In this document: positions 1-12,809 of the stretch, in pieces
How the letters are laid out: each line of letters starts with the position of its first letter
Position numbering within the stretch: the stretch's first letter is position 1
Source: Diogma glabrata
Lineage: Eukaryota; Arthropoda; Insecta; Diptera; Cylindrotomidae
Assembly (NCBI GenBank): GCA_963693315.1
Contig: OY856186.1
Span: 98,612,556-98,676,555, forward strand
DNA length: 64,000 nucleotides
Direction of reading: 5' to 3'
The notes under the pieces: model-generated
Seen by the model: the letters and a program-made list of their open reading frames with translations, nothing else
The model's database searches: none
What the model was told of the DNA's origin: nothing
Position numbers and translations under genes: made by a program

Positions 1-422
1 AAGGATGGTAATTACCGAGGGAAACGTTTACTACCCAAGGGCTTCTGGACCGAGGGTTAGTAAATTTCAAGGTAATTGACATCTAATAATTCACGTGATA
101 CATAAATAATTTTATGTTTTACTACCTAAAACATTTATTAAACTAAAACATTTATTTTTATCAAGTATTTGATAGCATGATTTTTTGTTTTAATTGATCA
201 AGTTAGTTATTTTTCATTTCAAATTGTATTGCTGGGTTATTGTTATTCGTTACTATGGCTTTATGTAAATAATGTTGTTTATAAATAAACAAAACAACGA
301 TTTATAATGAAAACTAGGTCTATTATGAATCCATAACTCTCTCTTATAATTCCCTTGGAAATTAAGAATGTCATTTTATTTCGGTAACTAAGGTCTAAAT
401 GACTTATAATAAATCAGTAAAA
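1..422. other. AT-rich sequence, no gene seen
   Basis: No open frame with protein-like content and no recognisable element. The first 60 bases are richer in GC than the rest and contain GAGGG-type words, but I could not match them to another part of the window. Confidence 0.6.
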
Positions 423-717
423 CATAAAATTATTATTATCATCTTTTGAAATATTTTTTTCATAACACAAGCAAAAAAAATATTCAATTTTGTTCTAATA
501 ATATATTACCAAAAAATGTATATTTACAGTCACAGCAACCGATCATCAACCGAATCCACATTTGTCAAATCATATTTGTTTTTGTTCGTTTTACTCTTCT
601 ATTTCTTAATCTTTCTCTTTAATTTTTTTCCACAGACGTACGTAACTTTTTATTTGGATTTAAAATTGTATAACTATTGCCAGTTTTATTCAATTGGCAA
701 AAAAACCTACCACAAAA

Positions 718-778
718 CACCCTACCCTACAATATCCCTACCCTAGCCTACCCTACCTTACCCTACCCTACCCTAACC
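718..778. repeat. CCCTA-rich short tandem repeat
   Basis: About a dozen degenerate CCCTA/CCTA words in a row, with variants such as CCTTA and CCTAA. The same patch occurs in copy B at about 2428-2490, so it belongs to the dispersed repeat rather than to a chromosome end. Confidence 0.8.
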
Positions 779-834
779 TAGATTCTCTCTCCCTGCGTTT
801 TTTTTTAAAAAGAAATAAAAATATTAAATTTTGG

Positions 835-1045
835 TTTCCTATCGTCCCTGGTTTTATTGGTAGTAAAATTTTCACTACAAATGAAACACCAAGCTTCAGA
901 TCAGTTTGGTCTGAAGCTTGGTGTTTCATTTGTAGTGAAAATTTTACTACCAATAAAACCAGGGACGATAGGAAATTTCATCGCGTAGATCAGATTCAGT
1001 GTATGTATGTACCAAAGGTGTATACATTGAACAGCAAAACTTATA
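835..1045. mobile_element. 211-bp insertion carrying a perfect 66-bp hairpin
   Basis: Bases 835-900 and 910-975 are perfect reverse complements around a 9-nt loop (901-909). A 70-bp unique tail follows (976-1045). The insertion is flanked by the 12-bp direct repeat ATTAAATTTTGG at 823-834 and 1046-1057. The paralogous copy at 2133-2709 has a single ATTAAATTTTGG and no insert, so it acts as the empty site. The structure fits a small non-autonomous element. A transcript would fold like a long perfect hairpin RNA. There is no coding capacity. Confidence 0.8.
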
Positions 1046-1223
1046 ATTAAATTTTGGCTTTTATACCATACGTAGTGTTTTTGAAATTTCATCAATGAAA
1101 ATTAAATTTGTCAATAATAAAATAAGTTTTATAGCAGATTTGCATAAATACTTTAAAAATTATTACATAACTTAAATATTTTTTCGTGTCGTTAAATAAT
1201 ATTGCTGGTCCTTTATAAAATAT

Positions 1224-2110
1224 GTGATTTAATGAATCACTGCAAATAAATATATTTGCTCTCGCAATTATTGTCATTCATTTTATAAAAACTAGCACAA
1301 CTATGAAGCAAACATTTAGCATTTTTTGACATTTTAAATATAGAATTGTTTTTAATTCATACTTTAACAAAAAAGTTTGTGGTGAGAAAAGAGAAAGAGA
1401 AAATAGAAAAGAGAAATTGAATGAATATGACATGACATATGTGATCTTACCATTTTTTTTGTCTCTTTTCATACAATATTATAGTTGTCTTCTTTTTAAA
1501 TTTATATATTCGCTAAGGTGAACGCACACGCCTAAAAAGTATTTTGTATTCTTCCAAATAGTAAATGCAAAAATATTTATTTCTCACAAAAAACTAAATG
1601 TACCCAGCGCCACTTCAATATATTTAGAAAAAAATTAAATCTAAACTTAAGCACACTTCTTCATCGTAAGATTTGTATTAAAATATATCACTAAGACAAT
1701 GTTCGAATTCATTTTAAATTATGCTAAACATGAAACTTGTTTAATCATATTAGTCAGCTTTTTATATAGCAGCAAATTGGAATCTACTATTAGTAATCAT
1801 ATTGAGTACAATGATAACAATGAAGATGGCGTGCTGTAGCTTTGATTTAAATTTGTTTGTAAATTTGTTGAATAAGTTACATAATCAACAATACAATCAG
1901 TAAATTATGTGCATTTGTTACAAAAACTACTGTGTACAACTAGCGCGAACTGGTTTTCTAAACACGAAGGATTACAGCACTAGCGTATCGAGACACTCTT
2001 GTTTTAAAAACGTGTCACCCAAACCCAAACGTGTTAATCGTTTATATTATTGTCTTTTGTTTTATTAGAGTAAATGTTAAACTAATTTAATAATAGGAAT
2101 AAATTTGATA
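1224..2110. other. AT-rich sequence, no gene seen
   Basis: No protein-like frame, RNA gene or terminal repeat noticed. The ORF on the minus strand at 1278-1472 is hydrophobic but of ordinary low complexity and is not supported. Confidence 0.5.
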
Positions 2111-2132
2111 GCATTGGTTTATTTTCAGAAGT

Positions 2133-2709
2133 CATAAAATTATTATTATCATCTTTTGAAATATTTTTTTCATAACACAAGCACAAAAAATATTCAATTT
2201 TGTTCTAATAATATATTACCAAAAAATGTATATTTACAGTCACACCAACCGATTACCAACCGAATCCACATTTGTCAAATCATATTTGTTTTTGTTCGCT
2301 TTACTCTTCTATTTCTTAATCTTTCTCTTTAATTTTTTTCCATAGACGTACGTAACTTTTTATTTTGATTTAAAATTGTATAATTATTGCCAGTTTTATT
2401 TAATTTGCAAAAAACCTACCACAAAACACCCTACCCTACCCTATCTCTACCCTAGCCTACCCTACCTTACCCTACCCTACCCTAACCTAGATTCTCTCTC
2501 CCTGCGGTTTTTTTAAAAAAGAAATAAAAATATTAAATTTTGGTTTTTATACCATACGTAGCGTTTTTGAAATTTCATCAATGAAAATTAAATTTGTCAA
2601 TAATAAAATAAGTTTTATAGCAAATTTGTATAAATACTTTAAAAATTATTACATAACTTAAATATTTTTTCGTGTCGTTAAATAATATTTCTGGTCCTTT
2701 ATAAAATAT
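2133..2709. repeat. 0.6-kb dispersed repeat, copy B (uninterrupted)
   Basis: Matches copy A (423-1223) minus the hairpin insertion. It is flanked by an imperfect 23-bp direct repeat beginning GCATTGGTTTATTTTCAG (2111-2133 and 2720-2742, one mismatch). That is most simply a target-site duplication, so copy B inserted here. Its right end can form a small hairpin, since GTCCTTTATA pairs with TATAAAGGAC. Confidence 0.8.
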
Positions 2710-2847
2710 ATAAAGGACAGCAATGGTTTATTTTCAGAAGTCTGTCGCCGACGTTGGTAAGATCTATGTATTTTTTACCCATTTAGTTTAATGTGTGAGT
2801 CCTTAAGACGGTTTTCTGATGTCTGATACTGACTTGTAGATCGCAAA

Positions 2848-3030
2848 ATGACTTTGTCTCGTCTCGTGGTCGTCTCAAAAAAAAAAGCTTCTCAAAAACA
2901 AAATTCTCAAAACAAAAAATTATGGCTAACCGAAAAATATGACAATAATAATAATAATTCTAAACGAAGTCGTTCGATTTTCATGACTCAAGTTACGCTA
3001 ATAGAATTAAATAAAATAATAAAATGCTAA
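2848..3030 (+). CDS. Speculative 60-aa basic protein with an upstream 5'UTR intron
   Basis: The frame encodes a short basic protein rich in Lys, Ser and Asn with an Asn run near residue 35, and no domain I recognise. Just upstream the sequence can be read as a small gene. A polypyrimidine stretch ending TTTTCAG at 2737 is followed by a GC-richer 19-nt segment (2738-2756), a GTAAGA donor at 2757, an intron-sized gap of 83 nt, an acceptor CTTGTAG ending at 2839, and the ATG at 2848. The splice-like signals are visible, but the gene itself is inference. The Asn and Lys runs could equally be chance in AT-rich DNA. Confidence 0.2.
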   Translation: MTLSRLVVVSKKKASQKQNSQNKKLWLTEKYDNNNNNSKRSRSIFMTQVTLIELNKIIKC

Positions 3031-5071
3031 AATGCAAATATCGTAAATAGCGTTTTAACATTTTTTTATATTTGCATACTTTTTATATGTGTATGCAAGT
3101 TAACTGACACATCGCTGGTGTAATTTTGAAATTTTCTGTGCATTATATATTACAAAATAAAATCATTATTTACACTGCATTAAAAAGAAAACCTTAAAAT
3201 AAAAAATAATGTGCTATCACAGATGCATTTTAAGTTTTCAAATAGTGTAATAATGAGATATGTTAAAATGTCCTACTATTGCACTGTATACCACATATAT
3301 AATAAAAGTAAAAAAATGTGAGATACACATCTTGAAAATAACGTATCCAATATCAGTGCAACAATGAGATATCTTTAAAAATCGGAAATAATTAGAAAAA
3401 TGTTAAATCGTATGCTTTAATTCGAGCATAAAGAAGTGTTTTCATCATATGTTTTTTACCCTAGGAATTCTCAATAATTTTTTTACAAAAATCACATTTT
3501 GGTAATCATTTGAAAACTTTGAAGCTTGATATCTCCAAACATACACTTTTCAAGATATCTCATTGTTGCTATATGCCAACGATATAATTTGCAGATTTTG
3601 ATATTTTTGAACTATTCTTTTTATAAAGAATCAGTCGAATTGCGATTCAGTTAGGAATCTTGACAGACTATTTATATATTTACAGAAGCAGAAGAAGCTT
3701 ATTTTTAAAGATCACAATTGTTTCTTAATACGTAACTTTATCAGAAACCACCTGTTATTTGCCCGCTGTTCCTATTGAAAGGAATTAAAGCTTTACAAAA
3801 AATTAAAATTAAAAATGGAAAGGAATTAAAGCTTTACAAAAATTTTTGATTAAAAAACTCAAGTCAGTGAACCACTTATATCTGTCGATTTTTCTTAAAT
3901 TTGGAAACAATTGGAAACCATCCTGATTTGGTTTTCCGTATTTGACCCCTACCAGGGTAACAAAAAGTTAAAGGACCAAACCAGGGCCAACCCCACGCCA
4001 CAGCTTTTGGGGTTTGGGCCAGGCTTAAAATTTTTAAACGGTCCAAGCTAGGACCAAGTTTGAACTGATGTCCTGTGGTCAAGTCTGGCAAACTAAGCTT
4101 GGCCAAGTCTGGCAAATAAGACTTGAGCCAGGTCTACCAAACAAATTTTTGTTTCCAGACCTCCTTTAAGTGTGTGGCAAGAGGTTTTGGAAAGAGTAGC
4201 ATATATAAAAATAAAGATAAATATGATATGGCTTGTACATGTTTACAATGCATTAGACTGGTGAATAACGCGTAATATAATAAACTGAATCTTGGTTCAG
4301 TCTAGGTATTTACAACTGGGTACAGGTTTGGCTGGCCAATACGGGCCCAAGATTGGTTCATTGTTTAATATTGGCAGTTCCTACCTGTGTAGTTGAGCAA
4401 TCTGATCAGAGTATGATCTTACTACAGTTAGCCCTATTTAATTGTATCCGGCCCTGATGTGGTTTTTCTCATTTGAGCAGTCTTAATAGATTTGTTTTAG
4501 TAGAAATCAACGACTTTGATTGACCTACATGTTTAGTTTTCAGTCCTTCGCTGAACGACTATAATAAAAGTGATTAAGGTGGTATATGTTTTAAATCTTG
4601 TTCATTCGACATTTTTATTTTATTTTAGTCATTATGAATTTAATTTATTTAAATTAAGTTATGATAAAATTCTTTAAATATGATTGATTTTTTTTGCATT
4701 GTACTCAACTTTAGCATTTTATTCAGGCAAACTCTATCACAATTGCCAACCGTAGTATTAAAATTTCCTATTTAAACTGATCCGACTCCGATTTGGCTCT
4801 GAAAGCGATGTCTGATCTGACGTGGATATAGTTTAAGGCGTTATATTCCTGACCATAACCTGTCTGATCCGGCCTCATCAGTTATAGGGAAAGTCCTAAC
4901 GTAATATAATACTTGTTGCAACGGCGAACTTGATCAGTTCCTGATCCGGCTATCCCAATCATGGCCTGATAGGATCTGATCAGGACCTAACCAGGCTGCT
5001 TTTTCTGTGCCTGATCCTAACTAGCAAACTCGTCCCAAAATCCATTATTAAGTGAAACAAATAACTTTATT
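3031..5071. other. Non-coding; short direct repeat and GC-richer patches
   Basis: A duplicated segment, GGAATTAAAGCTTTACAAAA, occurs near 3781 and 3820. Two patches (about 3890-4140 and 4320-5010) are richer in GC and full of GATC, CCAGG and CTGATC words, unlike their surroundings. The second resembles 40080-40250. The 79-aa minus-strand frame at 3876-4115 overlaps the first patch, has no recognisable domain, and is not called as a gene. Confidence 0.5.
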
Positions 5072-7230
5072 TGGGTCATTCTTTTACAAACCAAACGGAT
5101 TTTGATGAAAATTAATCGCCACCTCTTCGATTTGGCTGAAACTTTTTTTGCGGATTCTATATCGAAAAAAAGGGATACGTGCCCAAGGAATTTTTTTTTT
5201 GCATATTTTTGATAATATAAGGGATCAAACATTTCAGAATGGCGAGTTTTTTGGCTTTGAGACTCATTTTTAAAAATTCATAATTACGAATCTATAAGAG
5301 CTACAAAATTTTCATCGTAGACATTTTTATAGCTGAAGGACTGAACTTTGAGAAAAAAATATTTATATAAAAAATATTAACTAATTCATATTGTTATAAA
5401 CAATTTAATTGTTTAAATCGATTTTTAACAAACGCCCCTAAAACGAATCAAGTTCTTAGTATTCCCATTGTATTTTCCGTCAAACTTTACGACAAAAACA
5501 AGTTTTTAAAATATGGTACCTTTTCAATTGTTATTCTTAAAATATTAATTTATATAGCGCGTAACGGCCAAAAATCGGTTTTTTGCTAATAAATCAAAAT
5601 CTGTAACTTGTATCAAAAAAATTAAATATAAAACTTGTAGATAATTAAAAGATCTACAACTTTTGCCTAATCAAGTTTTTGACATAACCTCAAAAGTTTA
5701 AATTACATTGCAAGAAATATTACAAATCATCTTTGTAACAATTATTTATTGAAAATTTGCATAAAAAAAAATTTATGGGTAATTCGTTTTCAAACCAAAT
5801 CTCCTGACATGTTAGAAAACAAATCTTGATTGAAAAAAAAACATTATTATCAAGCGTTGGGAAAAAAATCCATCCAGTGCGCCACGTCATTTCAACCTGT
5901 CTGTTGTATTAGCCATTACTGCCATGACAAACTTTGACAAATCATAATAGATGATAAAAAAAATATCTTAGTAAATAAAAAAAATCACGTAATAAAAAAT
6001 AAAGTTAATTAAGAAGTAGTTAAGAAGTATTTAATATTTAATATTTTAAAATGCAATATTCAAAAAGAATAATAATTTAAGAACTGATGATGACGGTAGT
6101 CGAAATCGATTTTTATTAAAAATAAAAATCAAATACAATTGTTACTATAAAGAAGTAATATTATTATTAATAAAATAAAAAAATTTAAAAATAAACATAT
6201 AAAAAAATAATCTATACTATACAAAAGTAATATACTATACATATTTTTAAATATTGCATTTTAATTCAAAAGATGAGTTGTAACATTTTCTGCAATTTAA
6301 TTTAAACATTTGAGGTTATGTCAAAAACTTGTTTAGGCAAAAGTTGTAGATCTTTTAATTATCTACAAATTTTATATATAATTTTTTTTAATACAAGTTA
6401 CAGATTTTGATTTAGTAGCAAAAAACCGTTTTTTGGTCGTTACACGCTACATATAGTATATTTTCCTACAAGAGATGAAAACATTGTTTTTTCGTGAGAA
6501 AACATTTGTTCACGAGACGCGCTAGCGTCGAGTGAGACATGTTTACGAACGAAAAACGTTCTTATCCCGCGTAGGAAATGCAATTTTTTATGATATAATA
6601 CATATTATCGATATATTAGAAATCGACAACAAAATATTCAAAATTCATATTTTTTCATGGTTACGTTGCTTAAAATACTTTGTAAAATTATATGAAAAAC
6701 CATAGCAACTATAATTTGTTATTCTTTTTCACTAGTGAATTCACTTTTCGCATAGAAAAAATTGATATTTTAAGAATAACAATTGAAAAGGTACCATATT
6801 TTAAAAACTTGTTTTTGTTGTAAAATTTGACGGAGAATACAATGGGAATACTAAGAACTTGATTCGTTTTGGGGACGTTTGTTAAAAATCGATTTAAACA
6901 ATTAAATTGTTCATAACAATATGAATTTGGCAATACTTTTTATAAAAAATATGTTTTTCTCAAAGTTCAGTCCTTCAGCTATAAAAGTGTTTATTGTGAA
7001 AATTTTGTAGCTCTTATAGATTCGTAATTATGAATTTTTGAAAATGAGTCCCCAAGCCAAAAAACTCGCCATTCTGAAATGTTTGATCACTTATATTATC
7101 AAAAATAAGCAAAAAAAAAAATTTCTTGGACACTTATCTCTTTTTTCGACATAGAATCCGCAAAAAAAGTTTCAGCCCAATCGAAGAGGTTTCGATCAAA
7201 AAGGTGTTCGGTTTGTAAAAGAATGACCCA
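5072..7230. repeat. Long inverted repeat (foldback-type element), arms ~0.67 kb
   Basis: Bases 5072-5738 are the reverse complement of 6269-7230 at high similarity. The right arm is longer because of an insertion at about 6456-6762. The outer ends are TGGGTCATTCTTTTACAAAC and its complement. The centre (about 5739-6268) is a unique spacer containing GATGATGACGGTAGTCGAAA, which recurs inverted near 42760. No transposase frame is visible. The arrangement fits a foldback or very long TIR non-autonomous DNA transposon. ORFs at 5017-5232 and 6709-6933 lie in the arms and are not genes. Confidence 0.8.
6456..6762. mobile_element. ~0.3-kb insertion in the right arm of the foldback
   Basis: Comparison with the left arm around 5550-5565 shows about 300 extra bases here. 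The insert contains the palindromic core CGCGCTAGCG within a GAGACG...CGTCGAG context. Near its ends lie TTTTCCTAC and its inverted match GTAGGAAA. The target duplication could not be defined by eye, so the class is unknown. Confidence 0.5.
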
Positions 7231-8215
7231 TTTATGCTATACTATGATATACAAAAAAGTATTTATAATTAAACCTATCAATGTTAAAATATTATTGATT
7301 AGTTTTAAGATATTTTTATTTAAAAAATAATTTTTTATCCGCCTACCTACATAAGTGTTACATTATTACTGTGATTTGCAGCCCTAAAGTGTCACTTTTT
7401 AACCATATATTTTGTTGTCATAGTTACGTCCAAAAAAGTAAAAAGCATTTGTATTTGTTTAAATTCTATAAAAAATAGAAATTTTTATCAAAGCAACCTC
7501 TCGATTCAAAATTTCTTAATCTAATTAAAATATTTGTTATTCTTTGTCGTCATAGTTATTTGATTTGTTTGAAAAGAAATAACAAATATATTGGTCAAAG
7601 CCTACTTGTTCAACATACTTATATCTCAAAATTTGTAAAATTTTTAATTTTGATTTAGATTAAACAATTTTTTTTAAATATTTTACTTGCGGCGAATAAA
7701 AAATAGTATATGATGCACGGACGTAAGCCATTTTGTACTTAAACTCCACATATGTCCAAAAACCTTAGCTTTACGTCATCGCATCATAATGTACTATTTT
7801 GTAAACGAGTAAACCGTAAAATGCACTTTTACGATTCAAAAATTGTGCATAAAGCAGGCCTTCTTTCCTATTGAAATAACAATGCCAAAATTGAAATAGC
7901 AATGCCTAAAGTTATTATTATTACTATTATTTCGAAAAACTACTTGGATCAAATAATTTTCTAAAAAATATTTTACTATTTTGTGTAAATATATGTATTT
8001 TTATTTATGCAAATAAAACAGAATCTTACTCGTACAAAAAATCTTGTATACAATTCCGGCATAAAGTATCTTTTTTGCTTTCGAGTGATTCGGAGATTCT
8101 TTTTCGGAGATTCTTTTTCGAGGCTAACGCCTCGAGCAACAATTTCACTCTCAAGCGGAAAAGGCATACTTTACGTCCTTAATACGTAAAAAGCTATTAT
8201 TTATGAAACTTCGTT
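7231..8215. other. AT-rich sequence, no gene seen
   Basis: Nothing recognised apart from a short direct repeat of GATTCTTTTTCG near 8095-8120. The opposing ORFs at 7976-8189 share the same DNA and have no protein features. Confidence 0.5.
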
Positions 8216-9783
8216 CTGTACTTCGATTCTGGTTCTGTGAGAATAAATGAAGTGGAATGGAATCACTTTTTTTCTCGAAGTTTGATTTCTCACTAAATAA
8301 TTCCATTCCACTAATTGGTATTCTCATTCTCTTTTCGAGATATCGTTTTTAGTACAAGTTCTAAACTAGTACAAATTTTTGAAAATGGAATTAATCTGTT
8401 AGTTTATTTACTTGTTTTTGTATTTCATGTATTTGTGTTTCATGTATTGTACGTTTGATGAAACTGTGTTGAAGAAATCCTTATAACGATTAGAAAAATA
8501 GAGTATATAGATATTATTTAGATTTTTAATGTCTATGGAACATGGAATGTTGATGGAACTATGTTGGTGGAACATTCAACCATTTCAATTTTTAATGATA
8601 AACCTTCCAAAACCATAAACGAACTGTTACAGAATATTGTACTTCTTGAACTTGACAGGCTATTTAATTGATAGTAGACAACATTTATTGATATATACAT
8701 TTACTATAATTATCTAATTATGTATTTAAAAGATAACTATAATTTTAATTTAAACTAATTATTCTGCTACTGACTAATTTATATAAACTTAAAAGCAAAG
8801 ATGTGTTTCGGGAAACATGTGCAAAAATCGCCACAAATCAACTAAAATTTCTTTTTGAAGTGAAAACTTCTTTAGGCGAACCACACACAGATTTTTCCGT
8901 GGGTAGTAAGTTAGTCTGACCCGTCATGCTTTAAAGTGAAATGCTAAAAATAATAATAAATAATAATCTATCTATCATTTCTCAACCCCTGGTGTGGTAC
9001 ATATTTTTTTTGTTTTTTTTTTAATTTTTATTAAATACCATTAAAATTATTTTTTTTTATTATTTTTTTTATTCATGAATAATAAAAATTTCTTTATACG
9101 AATTTTAAAAAATTCATCTATCACGCAGTTTTTTAAAGTTATATTGCTACTGTCTTTTGCAATTTGCATTCGAGTCATCATGCTAAATAAATATTGAATA
9201 TATATAAAATTGAAAGTATGTATGGCTGTTTATCCTTTATGCATGAATACATTAATCATCATGAAAATTTATGAAGTTGTTGTGTACGCTTAATTTTTGC
9301 TTTTTATTTAACACGGTAGTTTGCTTTGATCAATGTTTTTTTTATTGAACATAATCTTTATGAAATTAAAAATAACGTAAGAAAGATAGTATAACCTGAA
9401 GGCTGAAACAATTACATTTGTATATCAAAATTATATGTATTGGAGTTTTATCATCTTCACTAAATATGTTGTCTTTTTACAATTGTATGTAATACATGTT
9501 TCTAAAATTAAGTGAAGACTTAATACTTGTAACTTGTTACTTGATAAAATCGATTATATCGATTTAAAGCTCACAAACTTACAATTACGAGACTGAAATC
9601 GCATAAATTCTATACAAAGAAGCATAGCTTATGTATGATTAAACATGGATGGCAATCATGATAAATAAAATAATTAAAAATGGTGGCACTTAGCCGATAG
9701 TGATTTGCAAACGGCAACAATGCGCATTAATACCAATGAATTTGTTTATCTTTCCGCAGAAAGATTTGTAAAATTTAAACTTG

Positions 9784-9858
9784 TTGATCTATGGGTGTGA
9801 CAACCACGCGTACTTTAGTCCCTGCTATTGGCATACGAGTGCTATTTTGACAATTAGT
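9784..9858 (-). repeat. Fragment of SINE-like repeat (family of 52625 and 57000)
   Basis: The reverse complement of the end of the repeats at 52625-52830 and 57000-57205 is visible here: the GATCTATGGGTGTGACAACC and GTCCCTGCTATTGGCATA blocks. Only about 75 bases remain. Confidence 0.6.
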
Positions 9859-9878
9859 TGGTTTACATTGTGAGGTTA

Positions 9879-10522
<644 letters not shown>

Positions 10523-10911
10523 TTAGTGTGTGTAGTTAGCGGTTTATATTTCTGACTTGTTTCTCATTTATTCTACTAATACGATCCAAATACTACTAAT
10601 ACGATATCAATTGATTGCGATTGCCAATGAAGTTTTCACTTCTGTCGTGCGGTCTTAAGCACACTCTCTGTTTTTGATTTATCGTAATGATTTTTCGACA
10701 TTTTTTTCTCAATTTTTGTGCTTCTATACAAAATTTCAAAGCAAATAATCTCATGTCGTATACAAATTTGTTGACGAGATAATTTGACAGTTCATCTCTC
10801 ACAAATGCGGAATTTTATTTTCTCATTTGACTGCACCGGAATGCAAAAACCTCATTTAGTACGAAATCTCATTCCACTAAATAATTCCATACAACCAGAA
10901 TCTAGCTACTG

Positions 10912-12809
10912 TATAATACTAGCAGTTTCCGTTTGTTAACGAGAGTTTTATTGAAATAAAAAAAAATGTGTCAATTAGGCGTTTTCTTGATATGGAGTAT
11001 ATTATCTTTATATTGTGAGTATTCGTTTCAAGAATGGTTTTTGATTTGATATTCATGATTATTGCTGCCAAAAATAAAATAAGTTAGAGATTGAAGGTAT
11101 GTATATAAAAAATCTATATTCACGTATTTCTTAATGGCATATTTCAAACTACATTTATAATATTGGTTTAGGCGTCATTAATTTTGAGTTGGTCGTTGAT
11201 TTGGACACGATTTAGAGGACAATTTATTTTAATTGTTTAAAATTAATTATTAAACTAATTGTTTGTATGTGATTAGAGAGCTTGACATTTTTATATTATT
11301 ATATACTGGAGCTTGACACATTAAATTTGCATATAAAATAAACAAGTACTGAGGCTGAGTTTGTTGAATCTCTAGCAAAGTTATCGAAACTCTTTCTCAG
11401 TTAATTCAAAAATGGATCAGACAGTTTCAATTTAGTTTTATTCACTCAACAATAAATATTCTTATTCTTGTTCATTCATTATTATGATAATTTTATGAAA
11501 CACTTAGCCACTTGACGAGAGATAATGTTTTGATTTCCTGCATAATAAGTTTTTCATGGAAACATGTTCCAAATCTTACAATCAAATTTAATTAAAATTT
11601 AATTAAAAGTTATTTAAACATTAAGTGAAACAAAATAAAAACGGAAAAGTAAGCTCGTGCGTTTAATCAATTTTCCTGCTTTGATGTTATTTTAAAAGCA
11701 TAAAAACAAAAAACAACAACAAAAAGACGAAATCAGAATTGATTACATTACAAACTTTTTGCTTCTGTACGAGAATTTCCTTCAAAATAATTTTAATATT
11801 CTTAATTCTTAATAAATTTTGTTGAATTACTCGATCTACGGCGATAAGAGTTTCAAGAAAGAAAAACTAAAATTTTATTAGTTTTCGTAAGTTTTATTAA
11901 AGAACTTTCGTTATAGTCGTTATAACTTATAATAAAAGCTTTTGTTTTTATGCCGTAACATTTTGATGACTGAAAAGAATAACTTTTATTTACCTTTGTC
12001 GTTTACTTTTTTATCCAATAAGTTATAACGATGCATTCTGCTAGTTATTTTTATTCTGATTTTTTTTCACTCAATTTTGAAATGTTAACACGTATAGTTG
12101 TCGACAAGTGTCAGCTTATTAAAAGTTTTTTATGCAACAAGACAGTTGAGACTGATAAATTATATTTATTGTCTCAAAAAATACAATGCAATAGGGTATT
12201 GTTTACAATAAGCACAAAATGATAGCAATATCTCACGAATGCGAGAGTCTCAAGAACCAGGGTTAGCGGAACAAGTAAATCGAAAAACGTATTCTACTTC
12301 CAATCAAAATGCATTTGTCTCAACATCGCCGTGAATAATCGAACACCGAAATTTAACTTTAAACCAAGTTCAGAAAAAAGTCAGGAAGGAAAAATACAAA
12401 AGGCGCACTTTATCGGAAACTATGCAAACGAAAATCAACCTAAAACTATTTTTTTTTAAACTCTGAGCTATATTTGGCGCACAAATTTTACACTCATATT
12501 AGATTTCAGACCCGGAAATATATCGGTAACCTGCTAACCTGGTCCTATTTTCTGATACCGGGTAAAAATAAAATAAAAAAAATCTAAACTTTATGAACTA
12601 AACAAATATTCTTTTAAAATAAAATAATAAAAATCATTTAATAAAATCGTAAATAAAAATTAACTTAATTCACTGTAATAACTCTATAGCTTGGTTTTAG
12701 TATACGAGCTCGGAATGGTGTTATTAACCAATCAGAAATAAGAATTTAGTGGTGAATATAAAATTTGTTTTGTGATTGGTAGATTCACATGTTAAAACTA
12801 TGATAACAT
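10912..12809. other. AT-rich sequence, no gene seen
   Basis: Nothing recognised on either strand. The 63-aa frame at 12031-12222 has no motif or signal that would support it. Confidence 0.5.

Larger units (their letters stand above)
423..1223. repeat. 0.6-kb dispersed repeat, copy A (interrupted)
   Basis: Nearly the same sequence recurs at 2133-2709 in the same orientation, starting at CATAAAATTATTATTATC and ending at GGTCCTTTATAAAATAT. Copy A is longer only because it carries the hairpin insertion at 835-1045. Both copies contain a CCCTA-rich patch. The short ORFs here lie in repeat sequence and show no protein features. The class of the repeat is not recognised. Confidence 0.85.

Noticed and set aside
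718..778. Telomere
   Set aside because: The CCCTA patch is short, degenerate, internal, and present in both copies of a dispersed repeat.
768..1095. Overlapping ORFs on both strands around the hairpin
   Set aside because: Similar peptides on both strands come from the perfect inverted repeat.
3876..4115. 79-aa minus-strand protein in a GC-richer patch
   Set aside because: No domain; composition follows repeated GACC/CCAGG words in the DNA.
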